Shown here in pieces: positions 42,813-50,769 of a stretch of DNA of 56,130 nt. Both the position numbers and the translations under genes were made by a program. Where the stretch lies: positions 1 through 56,130 of the forward strand of contig WFQP01000140.1 in NCBI GenBank assembly GCA_015487015.1, written 5' to 3'. Within the stretch, counting starts at the first letter, position 1. Each line of letters starts with the position of its first letter. The DNA is from Thiomicrorhabdus sp. Lineage in GTDB: Bacteria; Pseudomonadota; Gammaproteobacteria; Thiomicrospirales; Thiomicrospiraceae. The notes under the pieces are model-generated. The model worked only from the letters and a program-made list of their open reading frames with translations, ran no database searches and had not been told where the DNA came from.

Positions 42813-44348
42813 TTATTCAGGTGTTTTTAACATTCTTCTCGGGTTTAAACCCAATGCCAGCAGGCTTATCGCATACACGGCAATCACGGCAAAAACTAAA
42901 CCAAATAACCATATAAGCCTTTGGTTCCAATCAAACAACAACCACTCGGCAATCGGTGGCGTAAACCAAAGTAAAAAAGCCACCAATACCGCATTTGCAA
43001 CCACCACTTGAATGATTAACTTTGCCCAACCCGACAACGGTTTAAACACCTCTTGTTTACGCAGATACCAATACAACAACCCAGAGTTTACAAACGCAGA
43101 AATAGCCGTTGCCGCAGCCAGCCCTACATGCGCAAACGGTCCTATAAAAATAAGGTTTAAAACCATATTGGTTACCAGTGCAATAATGGCCACTTTAACA
43201 GGGGTTTTCATATCTTTACGCGCATAAAAGGCGGGGGCTAAAATTTTAACTAAAATAAACCCCAATAACCCAAACGAATACGCCATTAAGCTCATACCCG
43301 ACATTGAGACATCTCGCGCTGTAAATTCACCGTAATAAAACAACGTCGTAATCAAAGGCTCTGCTAACAACAACAAACCCAATGTAGCCGGTAAGCCAAT
43401 AATCAGCACCAATCGTAAGGCCGAATCAATGTCCTGTCGAAACCCTTTCCAATCTTCACTGGCCGCCTTTTTAGATAAACCTGGTAATACCACCGTGGCT
43501 AAGGCCACACCAAAAACCCCTAATGGAAACTCCATCAACCGGTCTGAATAATACAACCATGACACCGAACCTGTTACCAAAAAAGAGGCCAAAACAGTAT
43601 CCAGCAATAAGTTAATTTGAGCAACAGACACCCCAAACAGTGCAGGAATCATCATTCGTTTCACCTCACCCACTCCGGGATCGGATTTTCGTGTTGGGCT
43701 CGGCAGTAAGCCTAAACGGTATAAGAAAGGCAGGTGAAACAGCAACTGCACCACCCCCGCCACCAATACCCCCCAAGCCAGAGCCATAATGGGAATTTCA
43801 AGCAATGGCGAAACCCAAATCGCAAAAGTAATTAACACTAAATTTAAAAATACAGGCGTAAATGCGGGCACGGCAAACTGATTATAGGTGTTCATAATCG
43901 CAGATGAAAAAGCCACTAAAGAGATCAACAATAAATACGGAAAAGTAATCGCCAGCATATCTGACGCTAAGGCAAATTTTTCAGGTTCATCCATAAACCC
44001 TGGTGCAAACACCATCATCCAAAGTGACGAACCAAATACCCCAAATGCAGTAATCACCAGTAAAATGCCACCCAATCGAAAGCTCAAAGCATCCACTAAG
44101 TGCTTTACCGCTTCATGGCCTCGCTTCTCTTTTGCCTCCGCCAATACGGGCACAAAGGCTTGAGAAAAGGCACCCTCGGCAAACAGTCGTCTAAAAAAAT
44201 TGGGAATTTTAAAGGCCACAAAAAAAGCATCGGCCCCCATGCTGGCACCAAAATAACGTGCAATGACCATGTCTCTTACAAATCCCAGAACACGTGAAAT
44301 CATAGTCATGCCACCCACTGTGGCCGCGGCTTTAATAATTCGTTTCAA
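42813..44348 (-). CDS. murJ: Lipid II flippase MurJ (MviN)
   Basis: A 511-residue MOP-family flippase with about fourteen helices. The opening GGMTMISRVLGFVRDMVIARYFGASMGADAFFVAFKIPNFFRRLFAEGAFSQAFVPV is diagnostic and contains the central-cavity Arg residues. It flips the peptidoglycan precursor lipid II. The start is a rare TTG at 44348 (TTG AAA CGA) with AGGAAA about 13 bases upstream. The gene is on its own, divergent from acetolactate synthase. Confidence 0.95.
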   Translation of the reverse strand: MKRIIKAAATVGGMTMISRVLGFVRDMVIARYFGASMGADAFFVAFKIPNFFRRLFAEGAFSQAFVPVLAEAKEKRGHEAVKHLVDALSFRLGGILLVITAFGVFGSSLWMMVFAPGFMDEPEKFALASDMLAITFPYLLLISLVAFSSAIMNTYNQFAVPAFTPVFLNLVLITFAIWVSPLLEIPIMALAWGVLVAGVVQLLFHLPFLYRLGLLPSPTRKSDPGVGEVKRMMIPALFGVSVAQINLLLDTVLASFLVTGSVSWLYYSDRLMEFPLGVFGVALATVVLPGLSKKAASEDWKGFRQDIDSALRLVLIIGLPATLGLLLLAEPLITTLFYYGEFTARDVSMSGMSLMAYSFGLLGFILVKILAPAFYARKDMKTPVKVAIIALVTNMVLNLIFIGPFAHVGLAAATAISAFVNSGLLYWYLRKQEVFKPLSGWAKLIIQVVVANAVLVAFLLWFTPPIAEWLLFDWNQRLIWLFGLVFAVIAVYAISLLALGLNPRRMLKTPE

Positions 44349-44544
44349 AAGAGTGTAGTTTCCTATTTAGTAAGGGAGTTTTAATAAACCAAATTGTACC
44401 AGAACCACCCATTTAAGGCCTAAAATACGCGCTTTTTACACAACTACATTATCGTTTACTAATGTTGGTTGGTTTCTAATACAGAATATGCCAAACTGGT
44501 CTCCAAATTAAACACCTCTCAAAATAACAACAATAGGACACACA

Positions 44545-46179
44545 ATGAAAGCCTCAGAACTTTTTGTCAAATGTTTAGAAAATGAAGATGTTGAATATAT
44601 TTTTGGAATTCCAGGTGAAGAAAACTTAGACGTAATGGATGCATTGCTCGACAGTGATATTAAATTTATTCTCACTCGCCACGAGCAAGGTGCCGCTTTT
44701 ATGGCCGATGTCTATGGTCGTTTAACAGGTAAAGCGGGCGTGTGTCTGGCAACCTTGGGGCCAGGTGCCACCAACTTAGTCACAGGTGTAGCCGATGCCA
44801 ATATGGATCGTGCGCCTATTGTGGCCATTGCAGGACAAGCCAGTACTCAACGTTTGCACAAAGAGAGTCATCAAGTTTTAAACTTGGTTAAATTGTTTGA
44901 ACCCATCAGTAAATACAGTACCCAAATTTTAACCCCCGACGTCATTCCTGAAGTGGTGCGTAAAGCCTTTAAAGTTGCCGAAGCCGAAAAACCGGGCTGT
45001 AGCTTTATTGATTTTCCTGAAAACATTGCCGGCATGGAAAACGTCAACAAAAAGCCACTTAAAAGACAGAGTCCGCTTCCACCACAGCCCAACCCCATTA
45101 AAGTCAAACAAGCGGCCGACATTATCGCAGCCGCTAAATTTCCCGTTATTATTGCAGGTAATGGAGTTGTTCGCTCCAATGCATCAGAGGCATTAGAAGA
45201 CTTTGCCAGCAAATTAAACATTCCTGTTTCGACCACTTTTATGGCAAAAGGCGCACTGCCTGCTGACCACGACCTTGCACTAGGTACGATAGGCCTGCAA
45301 GCACACGATTATATCTCTTGTGGTATTGATCGTGCCGATGTCGTTATTTGTGTGGGTTACGACATTGTCGAATACCATCCCTATTTATGGAATCATAATC
45401 CAGATACCAAAATCATTCATATTGATACCCAAGCGGCAGAAGTGGACGAAAACTACATTGTCGAAGCCGGACTCATTGGTGATATTGGTCAAGCCCTATC
45501 TGGGATTGCCGCCATCAGCAAACACCACTCCGGCAAACCTTTTCAAGGATTACAAGAGAGCATTAAAACTAATTTTCATGAGTATGACGAAGATGCAAAC
45601 TTCCCTGTTAAGCCTCAAAAAATTCTACACGATTTACGCAGTGCGCTAGGGCGAGAGGACATTATTATTTCAGATGTAGGGGCACACAAAATGTGGATTG
45701 CCCGTATGTACGAAGCACTTAGCCCAAACAGTTGCATCATCTCAAACGGATTTGCCTCTATGGGGATTGCACTCCCAGGAGCTATTGCCGCAAAACTCGC
45801 TCGACCTGAACAAGTGGCTGTGGCTGTAACAGGTGATGCAGGCTTCTTAATGAACGTACAAGAGATTGAAACCGCCGTGCGTTTAAACATCCCAATTATT
45901 GTGCTAATTTGGAATGATGGAAACTACGGACTGATTAAATGGAAACAAGAGAATCAATTTGGACGTGAAAGTAATATCTCCTTTACCAATCCAGATTTTG
46001 TCAAACTGGCCGAATCATTTGGTGCCAAAGGCTATCGAATTGAAAATACCGATGACCTTCTACCCACCTTACAACAAGCGATTAAAGACAACACCGTCGT
46101 CTTAATTGACTGCCCTGTTGATTACTCTGAAAACTTAAAACTCACCCAAGAGCTGGGGGAGATGGTCTGTCCAACTTAA
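44545..46179 (+). CDS. Acetolactate synthase large subunit-like ThDP enzyme
   Basis: A 544-residue ThDP enzyme: catalytic Glu47 in TRHEQGAAFMADVYGR, PGATNLVTGVADANMDRAPIVAIAGQ and the ThDP-Mg motif GDAGFLMNVQEIETAV...NDGNYG. It condenses two pyruvates to acetolactate. The length and lack of a neighbouring small subunit resemble AlsS-type (catabolic, or unregulated) enzymes, but a role in branched-chain amino acid synthesis is possible. A C9 tract lies five bases after its stop. Confidence 0.85.
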   Translation: MKASELFVKCLENEDVEYIFGIPGEENLDVMDALLDSDIKFILTRHEQGAAFMADVYGRLTGKAGVCLATLGPGATNLVTGVADANMDRAPIVAIAGQASTQRLHKESHQVLNLVKLFEPISKYSTQILTPDVIPEVVRKAFKVAEAEKPGCSFIDFPENIAGMENVNKKPLKRQSPLPPQPNPIKVKQAADIIAAAKFPVIIAGNGVVRSNASEALEDFASKLNIPVSTTFMAKGALPADHDLALGTIGLQAHDYISCGIDRADVVICVGYDIVEYHPYLWNHNPDTKIIHIDTQAAEVDENYIVEAGLIGDIGQALSGIAAISKHHSGKPFQGLQESIKTNFHEYDEDANFPVKPQKILHDLRSALGREDIIISDVGAHKMWIARMYEALSPNSCIISNGFASMGIALPGAIAAKLARPEQVAVAVTGDAGFLMNVQEIETAVRLNIPIIVLIWNDGNYGLIKWKQENQFGRESNISFTNPDFVKLAESFGAKGYRIENTDDLLPTLQQAIKDNTVVLIDCPVDYSENLKLTQELGEMVCPT

Positions 46180-46184
46180 ATTTT

Positions 46185-46193
46185 CCCCCCCCC
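46185..46193 (+). repeat. C9 tract of the poly-C motif after acetolactate synthase
   Basis: TAA-ATTTT-C9-TAT, directly after the stop. A GGGGG run at 46217-46221, followed by ATAAAAAATT, can pair with part of it, so this copy may also form a terminator-like stem. Confidence 0.85.
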
Positions 46194-46250
46194 TATACTT
46201 TGTATTGAATAGCGGAGGGGGATAAAAAATTCAGCTTAAGTTAGTTATTT

Positions 46251-46284
46251 TTTAGTTATTAAGGAACTTTCCTAAATAACTAAA
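46251..46284. repeat. Near-perfect 16-bp inverted repeat
   Basis: TTTAGTTATTAAGGAA (46251-46266) and TTCCTAAATAACTAAA (46269-46284) match at 15 of 16 positions around two bases. It lies between acetolactate synthase and the DUF3817 gene. The rest of 46180-46475 has no gene I can support. Confidence 0.5.
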
Positions 46285-46475
46285 AATATCAAGAACCAGT
46301 ATTTAATATTAGCATGAGGCTCACATCCTAAATTACCCTGTTCCATAATAAACCTTACCAAGGCCAAGGATTTTAGCAGATACCCCTATTAAATACGTCT
46401 TAATTTTAGTATTTAATTTTAAGAATTGAAAAACGGTATAACTCTGTTCAAAAATAAGCAATAAAAATGCTTTCT

Positions 46476-46751
46476 TCAAACTTTGCTTAACACCTTCGCC
46501 TTATAGATAAAGGTGCCAAATGGTAAAAAAGAGGCTATAAACCCTGAAAACCCTTGCTCTTCAGTAAGGTGTCTTTTATACACAAAATAAAACAACAGTG
46601 CATTAAAAGCAACAAACAACCAACCATGAATTGGTCCTGCAAATGTGACCGCCTCAGGCATTCCATACATATACTTAAGTGGCATAGCGACAAAAAATAG
46701 AGCCAATAACGACACGCCTTCCAATAAGGCCATTAATTGTAAAAATTTCAT
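46476..46751 (-). CDS. Small DUF3817 membrane protein
   Basis: From ATG 46751 the protein is 91 residues (TTG 46763 would add four). Three hydrophobic helices; LLEGVSLLALFFVAMPLKYMYGMP and GPIHGWLFVAFNALLFYFVYKR are the DUF3817 signature. Function unknown. It lies just beyond the rpsT terminator. Confidence 0.82.
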   Translation of the reverse strand: MKFLQLMALLEGVSLLALFFVAMPLKYMYGMPEAVTFAGPIHGWLFVAFNALLFYFVYKRHLTEEQGFSGFIASFLPFGTFIYKAKVLSKV

Positions 46752-46783
46752 AAAATCACTCAATCGTTATAAAATTAGGGCAT

Positions 46784-46813
46784 AAAAAAACCGGGACGAC
46801 CCCGGTTTTTTTA
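46784..46813 (-). terminator. Intrinsic terminator of rpsT
   Basis: A7-CCGGG, loop ACGAC, CCCGG-T7. A strong GC stem with A/T extension, 30 bases past the rpsT stop; works on both strands. Confidence 0.9.
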
Positions 46814-46841
46814 TCTTTTACTTAGAATCAACTAAATAAAA

Positions 46842-47105
46842 TTAAGCCATTGCTTTAATGCGAGCATTAATACGACTCTTAATACGTGCTGCTGTATTTT
46901 TTGCAACAATCTTCTTACGCGATAAACCGTCTAACTTAGACTGTGCAACACGAAAAGCTGTGTTTGCAGCGGCTTTATCGCCTGCTTCAATTGCAGCTAA
47001 TACTTTTTTAAGTGCTGTACGCATCTCTGAACGTTTTGCAACATTTGCCTGACGTGTGTTTTCTGCCTGACGTGCGCGTTTGGTTGCTTGTGCTGAATTT
47101 GCCAT
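46842..47105 (-). CDS. rpsT: 30S ribosomal protein S20
   Basis: An 87-residue, highly basic all-helical protein: ANSAQATKRARQAENTRQANVAKRSEMRT, then KAAANTAFRVAQSKLDGLSRKKIVAKNTAARIKSRINARIKAMA. It binds 16S rRNA early in 30S assembly. GGAGAG lies before ATG. A promoter and terminator are both visible, so it is a single-gene transcript. Confidence 0.97.
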   Translation of the reverse strand: MANSAQATKRARQAENTRQANVAKRSEMRTALKKVLAAIEAGDKAAANTAFRVAQSKLDGLSRKKIVAKNTAARIKSRINARIKAMA

Positions 47106-47191
47106 GGTTCTTAACTCTCCAATAATTAGTTTTTACGCACTAACCGATCCGTAGACCTCTATTAATACAACCCTATAAAAAGGAATTCAAT

Positions 47192-47220
47192 ATTATCCAT
47201 ATTTAGACACGGTAGGTCAA
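47192..47220 (-). promoter_or_regulatory. Sigma-70 promoter for rpsT
   Basis: On minus: TTGACC (47215-47220), 17-base spacer, GATAAT (47192-47197), giving a leader of about 80 bases. The 307-base gap 47106-47412 otherwise holds the upstream region of the next plus-strand gene, with no further gene seen. Confidence 0.65.
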
Positions 47221-47412
47221 GAATAAACACCCAAACAAATCCACTCTTCCCATCTATTTTTATTTCCCAAAAAACATAAAGGAAAATAAACCCATCAAAT
47301 ACGTAGTTATGTTAATATTAATTAACCAATAAAACATTTTGGTAAGAAAATAGTTCTCTATTACAGGCTGATAACCCATGTAGTCAGCGCTTAATGAATC
47401 AAGGAGTTTATC

Positions 47413-47724
47413 ATGTCAAATGAAGTCAAAAAATATCATGTTCTCGTTTATGGAAGCCCTACTGGCTACCAAACAAATCGTTCACAAATTGCACTCTATG
47501 GAAGCAGTGGAAGAACCATCGCTTACATTAGATTTAATGACCCAGGTATGAATTTTGAAAATGATTCCGAAAGTGGTGGTCGAATTAAAATGCACCTACC
47601 ATCAACCATGTTTCAAAGCGTACTGGATGTCTTACGTAATGAAAAACCGGTCTACATTTATTTTGCACAAGGACGAGGATTTTTATCAACCTCCACAGAG
47701 CCGGTAGGAGAAGGGGAAGATTAA
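47413..47724 (+). CDS. Conserved hypothetical protein, 103 residues
   Basis: A soluble protein with no signal peptide. The pattern RSQIALYGSSGRTIAYIRFNDPG, IKMHLPSTMFQSVLDVLRNEKPVYIYFAQGRGFLSTSTEPVGEGE suggests an alpha/beta fold, and I have the impression of similar unnamed proteins in other proteobacteria, but I cannot name a family. Start is well supported: AAGGAG seven bases before ATG. It converges on rlmH. Confidence 0.8.
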   Translation: MSNEVKKYHVLVYGSPTGYQTNRSQIALYGSSGRTIAYIRFNDPGMNFENDSESGGRIKMHLPSTMFQSVLDVLRNEKPVYIYFAQGRGFLSTSTEPVGEGED

Positions 47725-47748
47725 TCCCTCCCTCTAAAATAAATACCC

Positions 47749-47773
47749 GTTTTGGCTGAATCACAGCCAAAAC
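47749..47773. terminator. Perfect 10-bp hairpin between convergent genes
   Basis: GTTTTGGCTG and CAGCCAAAAC across AATCA, 24 bases after the hypothetical gene and before the rlmH 3' end. Probably a shared terminator, although only A/T-rich sequence (no clean T-run) follows. Confidence 0.6.
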
Positions 47774-47845
47774 ATCAAAAAAACTCTCCCTCTATCACCA
47801 CGATTCATTCCTAACAAAAAAACACCACACACAAACTCAATTAAT

Positions 47846-47948
47846 AAAAATGAGGATTTTTGCTCAAATTCAAGGCTCGGTTTGGCGAAGTGTACTTTAG
47901 TACATGAGTCAAATCGTAACGCAGAAGTTGAGTAAAAAGACCATTTTT
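47846..47948. repeat. Structured palindromic repeat at the rlmH 3' end
   Basis: Outer arms AAAAATGAGGATTTTTGCTC (47846-47865, then AA) and TTGAGTAAAAAGACCATTTT (47928-47947, then T) match with a few mismatches; the centre is the palindrome-like TGTACTTTAGTACA (47891-47904), with further pairing between. It overlaps the rlmH stop. Its plan (gene end, long arms, central palindrome) is like that of the 22301-22461 element, but the sequence differs. Confidence 0.5.
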
Positions 47949-48417
47949 AGGCGCGGTGATAGGGGTGGTTTTGCGTTACTGACCACGCTCGATACAGCTG
48001 TTCAGCAACCAGTATCCGCACCATCGGATGAGGCAACGTCAAATTTGACAACCCCCACTTCCATTGCGCTTTTTGAATAATGTCTTTATCTAACCCATCT
48101 GGCCCACCGACAATCAAGGCAATATCTTGACCACCCCCCAACCAATCTTCTAATTTATCGGCCAGACCTTTGGTGGTAACTTGCTGTCCGTGTTCGTCCA
48201 ACACAACTAGCCTTGCACCTTTAGGAACCGCCGCCAAAATTCGCTTGGCCTCTTCGGCTTTTAAGTTATCCACCGAATTATTTTTACCCCGTGCCGCCAT
48301 CGGCAATTCAATCAATTTAAGCGCACACGATTTAGGCAAGCGTTTCGCGTATTCGGAATAACCTTCTTGTACCCATTTGGGCATCTTTTGCCCTACGGTA
48401 ATAAAGTGAATGATCAT
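47947..48417 (-). CDS. rlmH: 23S rRNA (pseudouridine1915-N3)-methyltransferase
   Basis: A 156-residue SPOUT methyltransferase: IHFITVGQKMPKWVQEGYSEYAKRLP, LVVLDEHGQQ, LIVGGPDGLD (SAM-binding knot) and the C-terminal LPHPMVRILVAEQLYRAWSVTQNHPYHR. It methylates helix 69 on assembled ribosomes. In many gammaproteobacteria it follows rsfS; here about 2 kb separate them. Confidence 0.97.
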   Translation of the reverse strand: MIIHFITVGQKMPKWVQEGYSEYAKRLPKSCALKLIELPMAARGKNNSVDNLKAEEAKRILAAVPKGARLVVLDEHGQQVTTKGLADKLEDWLGGGQDIALIVGGPDGLDKDIIQKAQWKWGLSNLTLPHPMVRILVAEQLYRAWSVTQNHPYHRA

Positions 48418-49139
48418 TTATTGTATTCTGACCTCAATTGTTAAGCTGAAAAAATAAGAAACAAACATTAAAGGGGACGCCTTAGACTCGAGTACAACAC
48501 CGCTAATATGATCCTTTATACTTGTTAAGCACTGAAAAACTCATAAAACCCTGTGGTACTTGCAAGTATAAAAATCCACCCTAATCACTTGATACCAAGC
48601 TGAAGCCACAGAAAATAAGAACATATAAAAGAAAAATTCATAGCTCTCTGTTGCAATATTTTCAGCTCGTAGTGATTCAAATTTCATTACCCCAAACTTT
48701 TCCAATAGCGTAACAATACTAAACATTGTAAAAAATGATTTCATACTTATTGTGCTTAATGATTAAGCTCAGCGGTGATAGCTGGCGAATGATGGAACTC
48801 ATAGCCTACGATTTTAAAAGATGTTACCGCACTTCGTAAATTTAATGTTGTTTTGTTGAATTATAAGGGGGGGGGAGAAATATATTGGATTGTAAAATTT
48901 TGCCCCCCCTATCCAATACAACTGGTAATGGAAACGATATCCTTAAAATAGTGTGGTCTAAAACTCCCTTAGCGAAATTAGCAGTTAAAGATCAACGCTT
49001 TCAGAGTATCTTAAAGGAATGTTTGCCGTCACCAGTTAACGTGCCTAAGCACCGAAAGCTGGTAATACAAAGCTGAATCATATCTAAAAAGGCAAAAAGA
49101 AAGAGCTCGCTCTCACTTTTACGCCCCTTAATCAAATAC
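48418..49139. other. 722-base stretch with no confident gene
   Basis: Two short open frames exist. One on minus at 48541-48744 (67 codons) has one hydrophobic segment and no clear ribosome site. One on plus at 48885-49076 starts at TTG and runs through a C7 tract. Neither resembles a known protein. The stretch holds the poly-C/G tracts at 48867-48875 and 48903-48909 and may be decayed coding sequence. Confidence 0.5.
48867..48909. repeat. Facing G9 and C7 tracts of the poly-C motif
   Basis: G9 (48867-48875) followed by AGAAATAT, and C7 (48903-48909) preceded by AATTTTG, 27 bases apart in inverted order, with TATTGGAT (48883-48890) and ATCCAATA (48911-48918) as a nested inverted pair. Confidence 0.7.
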
Positions 49140-49241
49140 TTATTTATTCTTTTTCTTAGCGGCCTTTGCGGCTTTCTTCTCTTTTGGTGTTAAAAGTGGT
49201 TGCTTTTTAGTACTTTTCTTACTGTCTTGTCCTTTACTCAT
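49140..49241 (-). CDS. Very small Lys/Ala-rich basic protein (33 residues)
   Basis: ATG 49241 is preceded by AGAGGA with about eight bases spacing; TAA is at 49140-49142. The product begins MSKGQDSKKSTKKQP and ends KEKKAAKAAKKKNK, about 42% Lys, probably helical and nucleic-acid binding. I recall similar tiny MSKGQ-type proteins in gammaproteobacteria but cannot name a family. The good ribosome site and the codon pattern argue that it is real. Confidence 0.65.
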   Translation of the reverse strand: MSKGQDSKKSTKKQPLLTPKEKKAAKAAKKKNK

Positions 49242-49397
49242 GATATTTTCCTCTCTAATGGTTAATTTGTGGATCTTCTATACGTTAATATACCCTTTTT
49301 TTGTCAATTTGACAGGGTTTTAGATTTTAGAAAAGCCTGATGTTTTGACCTGATATTCGTATTATATAAATTTAAGAAATGGAATAAACCATCTCAA

Positions 49398-50384
49398 TCA
49401 GTCTATTTTAAGTTGTTCATAAGGTACAAAAGCATAACAGCCGTTATGGCGTTTACTGGTGTTTCCGACATCAAATACGAACATTATTTTTTTCTCCCCC
49501 CCTATTAAAATGGGGGTAATGCCTTCGGCATTGGATAAGTCTAGCTTACCTTTTATGCGAACTCGAACGGGAGCCTGATTTTCTTTGCCATCCCAAAACC
49601 ATAACTTAAATTTTTTGCCTTTTTTTTCATGGCGACTGAGAATTAAGTACCCGTTTAGGGTGGCATCAAACGTGATGGCACGAATGCCGCCTTTGTCTAA
49701 ATCCAAATAAATTGGTTTGCGCTTAAATTTAGGCGGTTCACCTTTTTCAAACATCGCTTGAGGATTTTTTAGCACCAGTAAAACGGCTTTTTTATCCATA
49801 ACAGGTGTTCGCAGTCCGATCAACAATTTTTGTTTATTTTGGTCAAAACTCATGCCTTCAATACTGAAGCCATTGTTCTCTTTCACATCTGTGACATGAC
49901 TGGATTTTTTTAACGCTTTGTCTAATTTAATGATGGCAGATTTAAGGTCTAACACCACACCAACATCGCTTACTGAATCGCCTTTGACCTTAAAGCGAAC
50001 CAGTTTTTCACGTGCCGTAGACGATTTGCCTTTACGCGTGAGGGAGTGAGAGGTGATGGCGTAGACAAAACCATTATTGTCGAGGGCGACCGCTTCAAGA
50101 TCAGCCAATTCGCCTAGGTCTGAACGACCAGAGACTGTGGGGAGAGAAGTTTGCAATGGAGTGGTGGAAACCGACTCCCCATGCTCGCTTGTCAGTAAAC
50201 TAAGTAAGCGAATGGGGTTGTTTTTTTCATCTTCCACCACCAAAAGCCGCCCATCCAGTAACTGTGTGACACCCGAAGGTTCATAAAGTTTACCGCATGG
50301 TTGGCGTTCCATGTTGGTGGCTAAAACAGGGTTCGCAATGGAAGCGAGTACGAAGACTATTCCAAACGCACTCAATGTTTTCAA
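49398..50384 (-). CDS. Secreted DUF3616-like (beta-propeller type) protein
   Basis: With TTG 50384 the protein has a clean signal peptide (KTLSAFGIVFVLASIANPVLA); GTG 50411 overlapping rsfS is the other possible start. The body (DLEAVALDNNGFVYAITSHS, FSIEGMSFDQNKQKLLIGLRTP, GIRAITFDATLNGYLILS, DLSNAEGITPI) has the repeated strand pattern of DUF3616/phytase-esterase-like propellers. The reaction is unknown. It follows rsfS closely and probably shares its transcript. C7 on plus (49496-49502) codes the Gly pair of IGGEKK. Confidence 0.72.
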   Translation of the reverse strand: MKTLSAFGIVFVLASIANPVLATNMERQPCGKLYEPSGVTQLLDGRLLVVEDEKNNPIRLLSLLTSEHGESVSTTPLQTSLPTVSGRSDLGELADLEAVALDNNGFVYAITSHSLTRKGKSSTAREKLVRFKVKGDSVSDVGVVLDLKSAIIKLDKALKKSSHVTDVKENNGFSIEGMSFDQNKQKLLIGLRTPVMDKKAVLLVLKNPQAMFEKGEPPKFKRKPIYLDLDKGGIRAITFDATLNGYLILSRHEKKGKKFKLWFWDGKENQAPVRVRIKGKLDLSNAEGITPILIGGEKKIMFVFDVGNTSKRHNGCYAFVPYEQLKID

Positions 50385-50394
50385 AGTAAAAACG

Positions 50395-50745
50395 CTATTC
50401 TGCGGTATCACTTGACGGTTTCACATCCCACAATTTTTCTAACGAATAGTGCGCACGTGCGCCTTCGGTCATTACGTGTACGATGGTATCGCCTAAATCA
50501 ACCAGCACCCAATCAGGTTGTGGTGCAGATTCAACACCCAGAGGCGGTTCACCAATTTTTTTAAATGCCAACTCAACATGACTGCCCAGTGCTTTTACGT
50601 GGGTGGTGGATGTTCCCGTTGCGATAATCATTGAATCAGCAAAACTGCTGATTTTTGAAATATCAATAACCTGAATATCACGTGCTTTTACATCTTCTAA
50701 CGTCTCAACCACTAGGGCTTCAACGGCTTTTAAATCCATGCTCAT
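50395..50745 (-). CDS. rsfS: Ribosome silencing factor
   Basis: A 116-residue RsfS/DUF143 protein: VEALVVETLEDVKARDIQVIDISKISSFADSMIIATGTSTTHVKAL, then PDWVLVDLGDTIVHVMTEGARAHYSLEKLWD. It binds L14 and blocks subunit joining during starvation. It follows nadD by 24 bases, the standard arrangement. Confidence 0.96.
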   Translation of the reverse strand: MSMDLKAVEALVVETLEDVKARDIQVIDISKISSFADSMIIATGTSTTHVKALGSHVELAFKKIGEPPLGVESAPQPDWVLVDLGDTIVHVMTEGARAHYSLEKLWDVKPSSDTAE

Positions 50746-50769
50746 ACTTCTATCTCTTCTTTTAAATTC

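Noticed and set aside
48541-48744. 67-codon open frame on minus with a hydrophobic segment
   Set aside because: No clear ribosome site or family; could be a small membrane protein but support is too thin.
48885-49076. 63-codon open frame on plus starting at TTG
   Set aside because: No ribosome site, runs through a C7 tract, and no recognisable protein; kept only as part of the gene-poor stretch.
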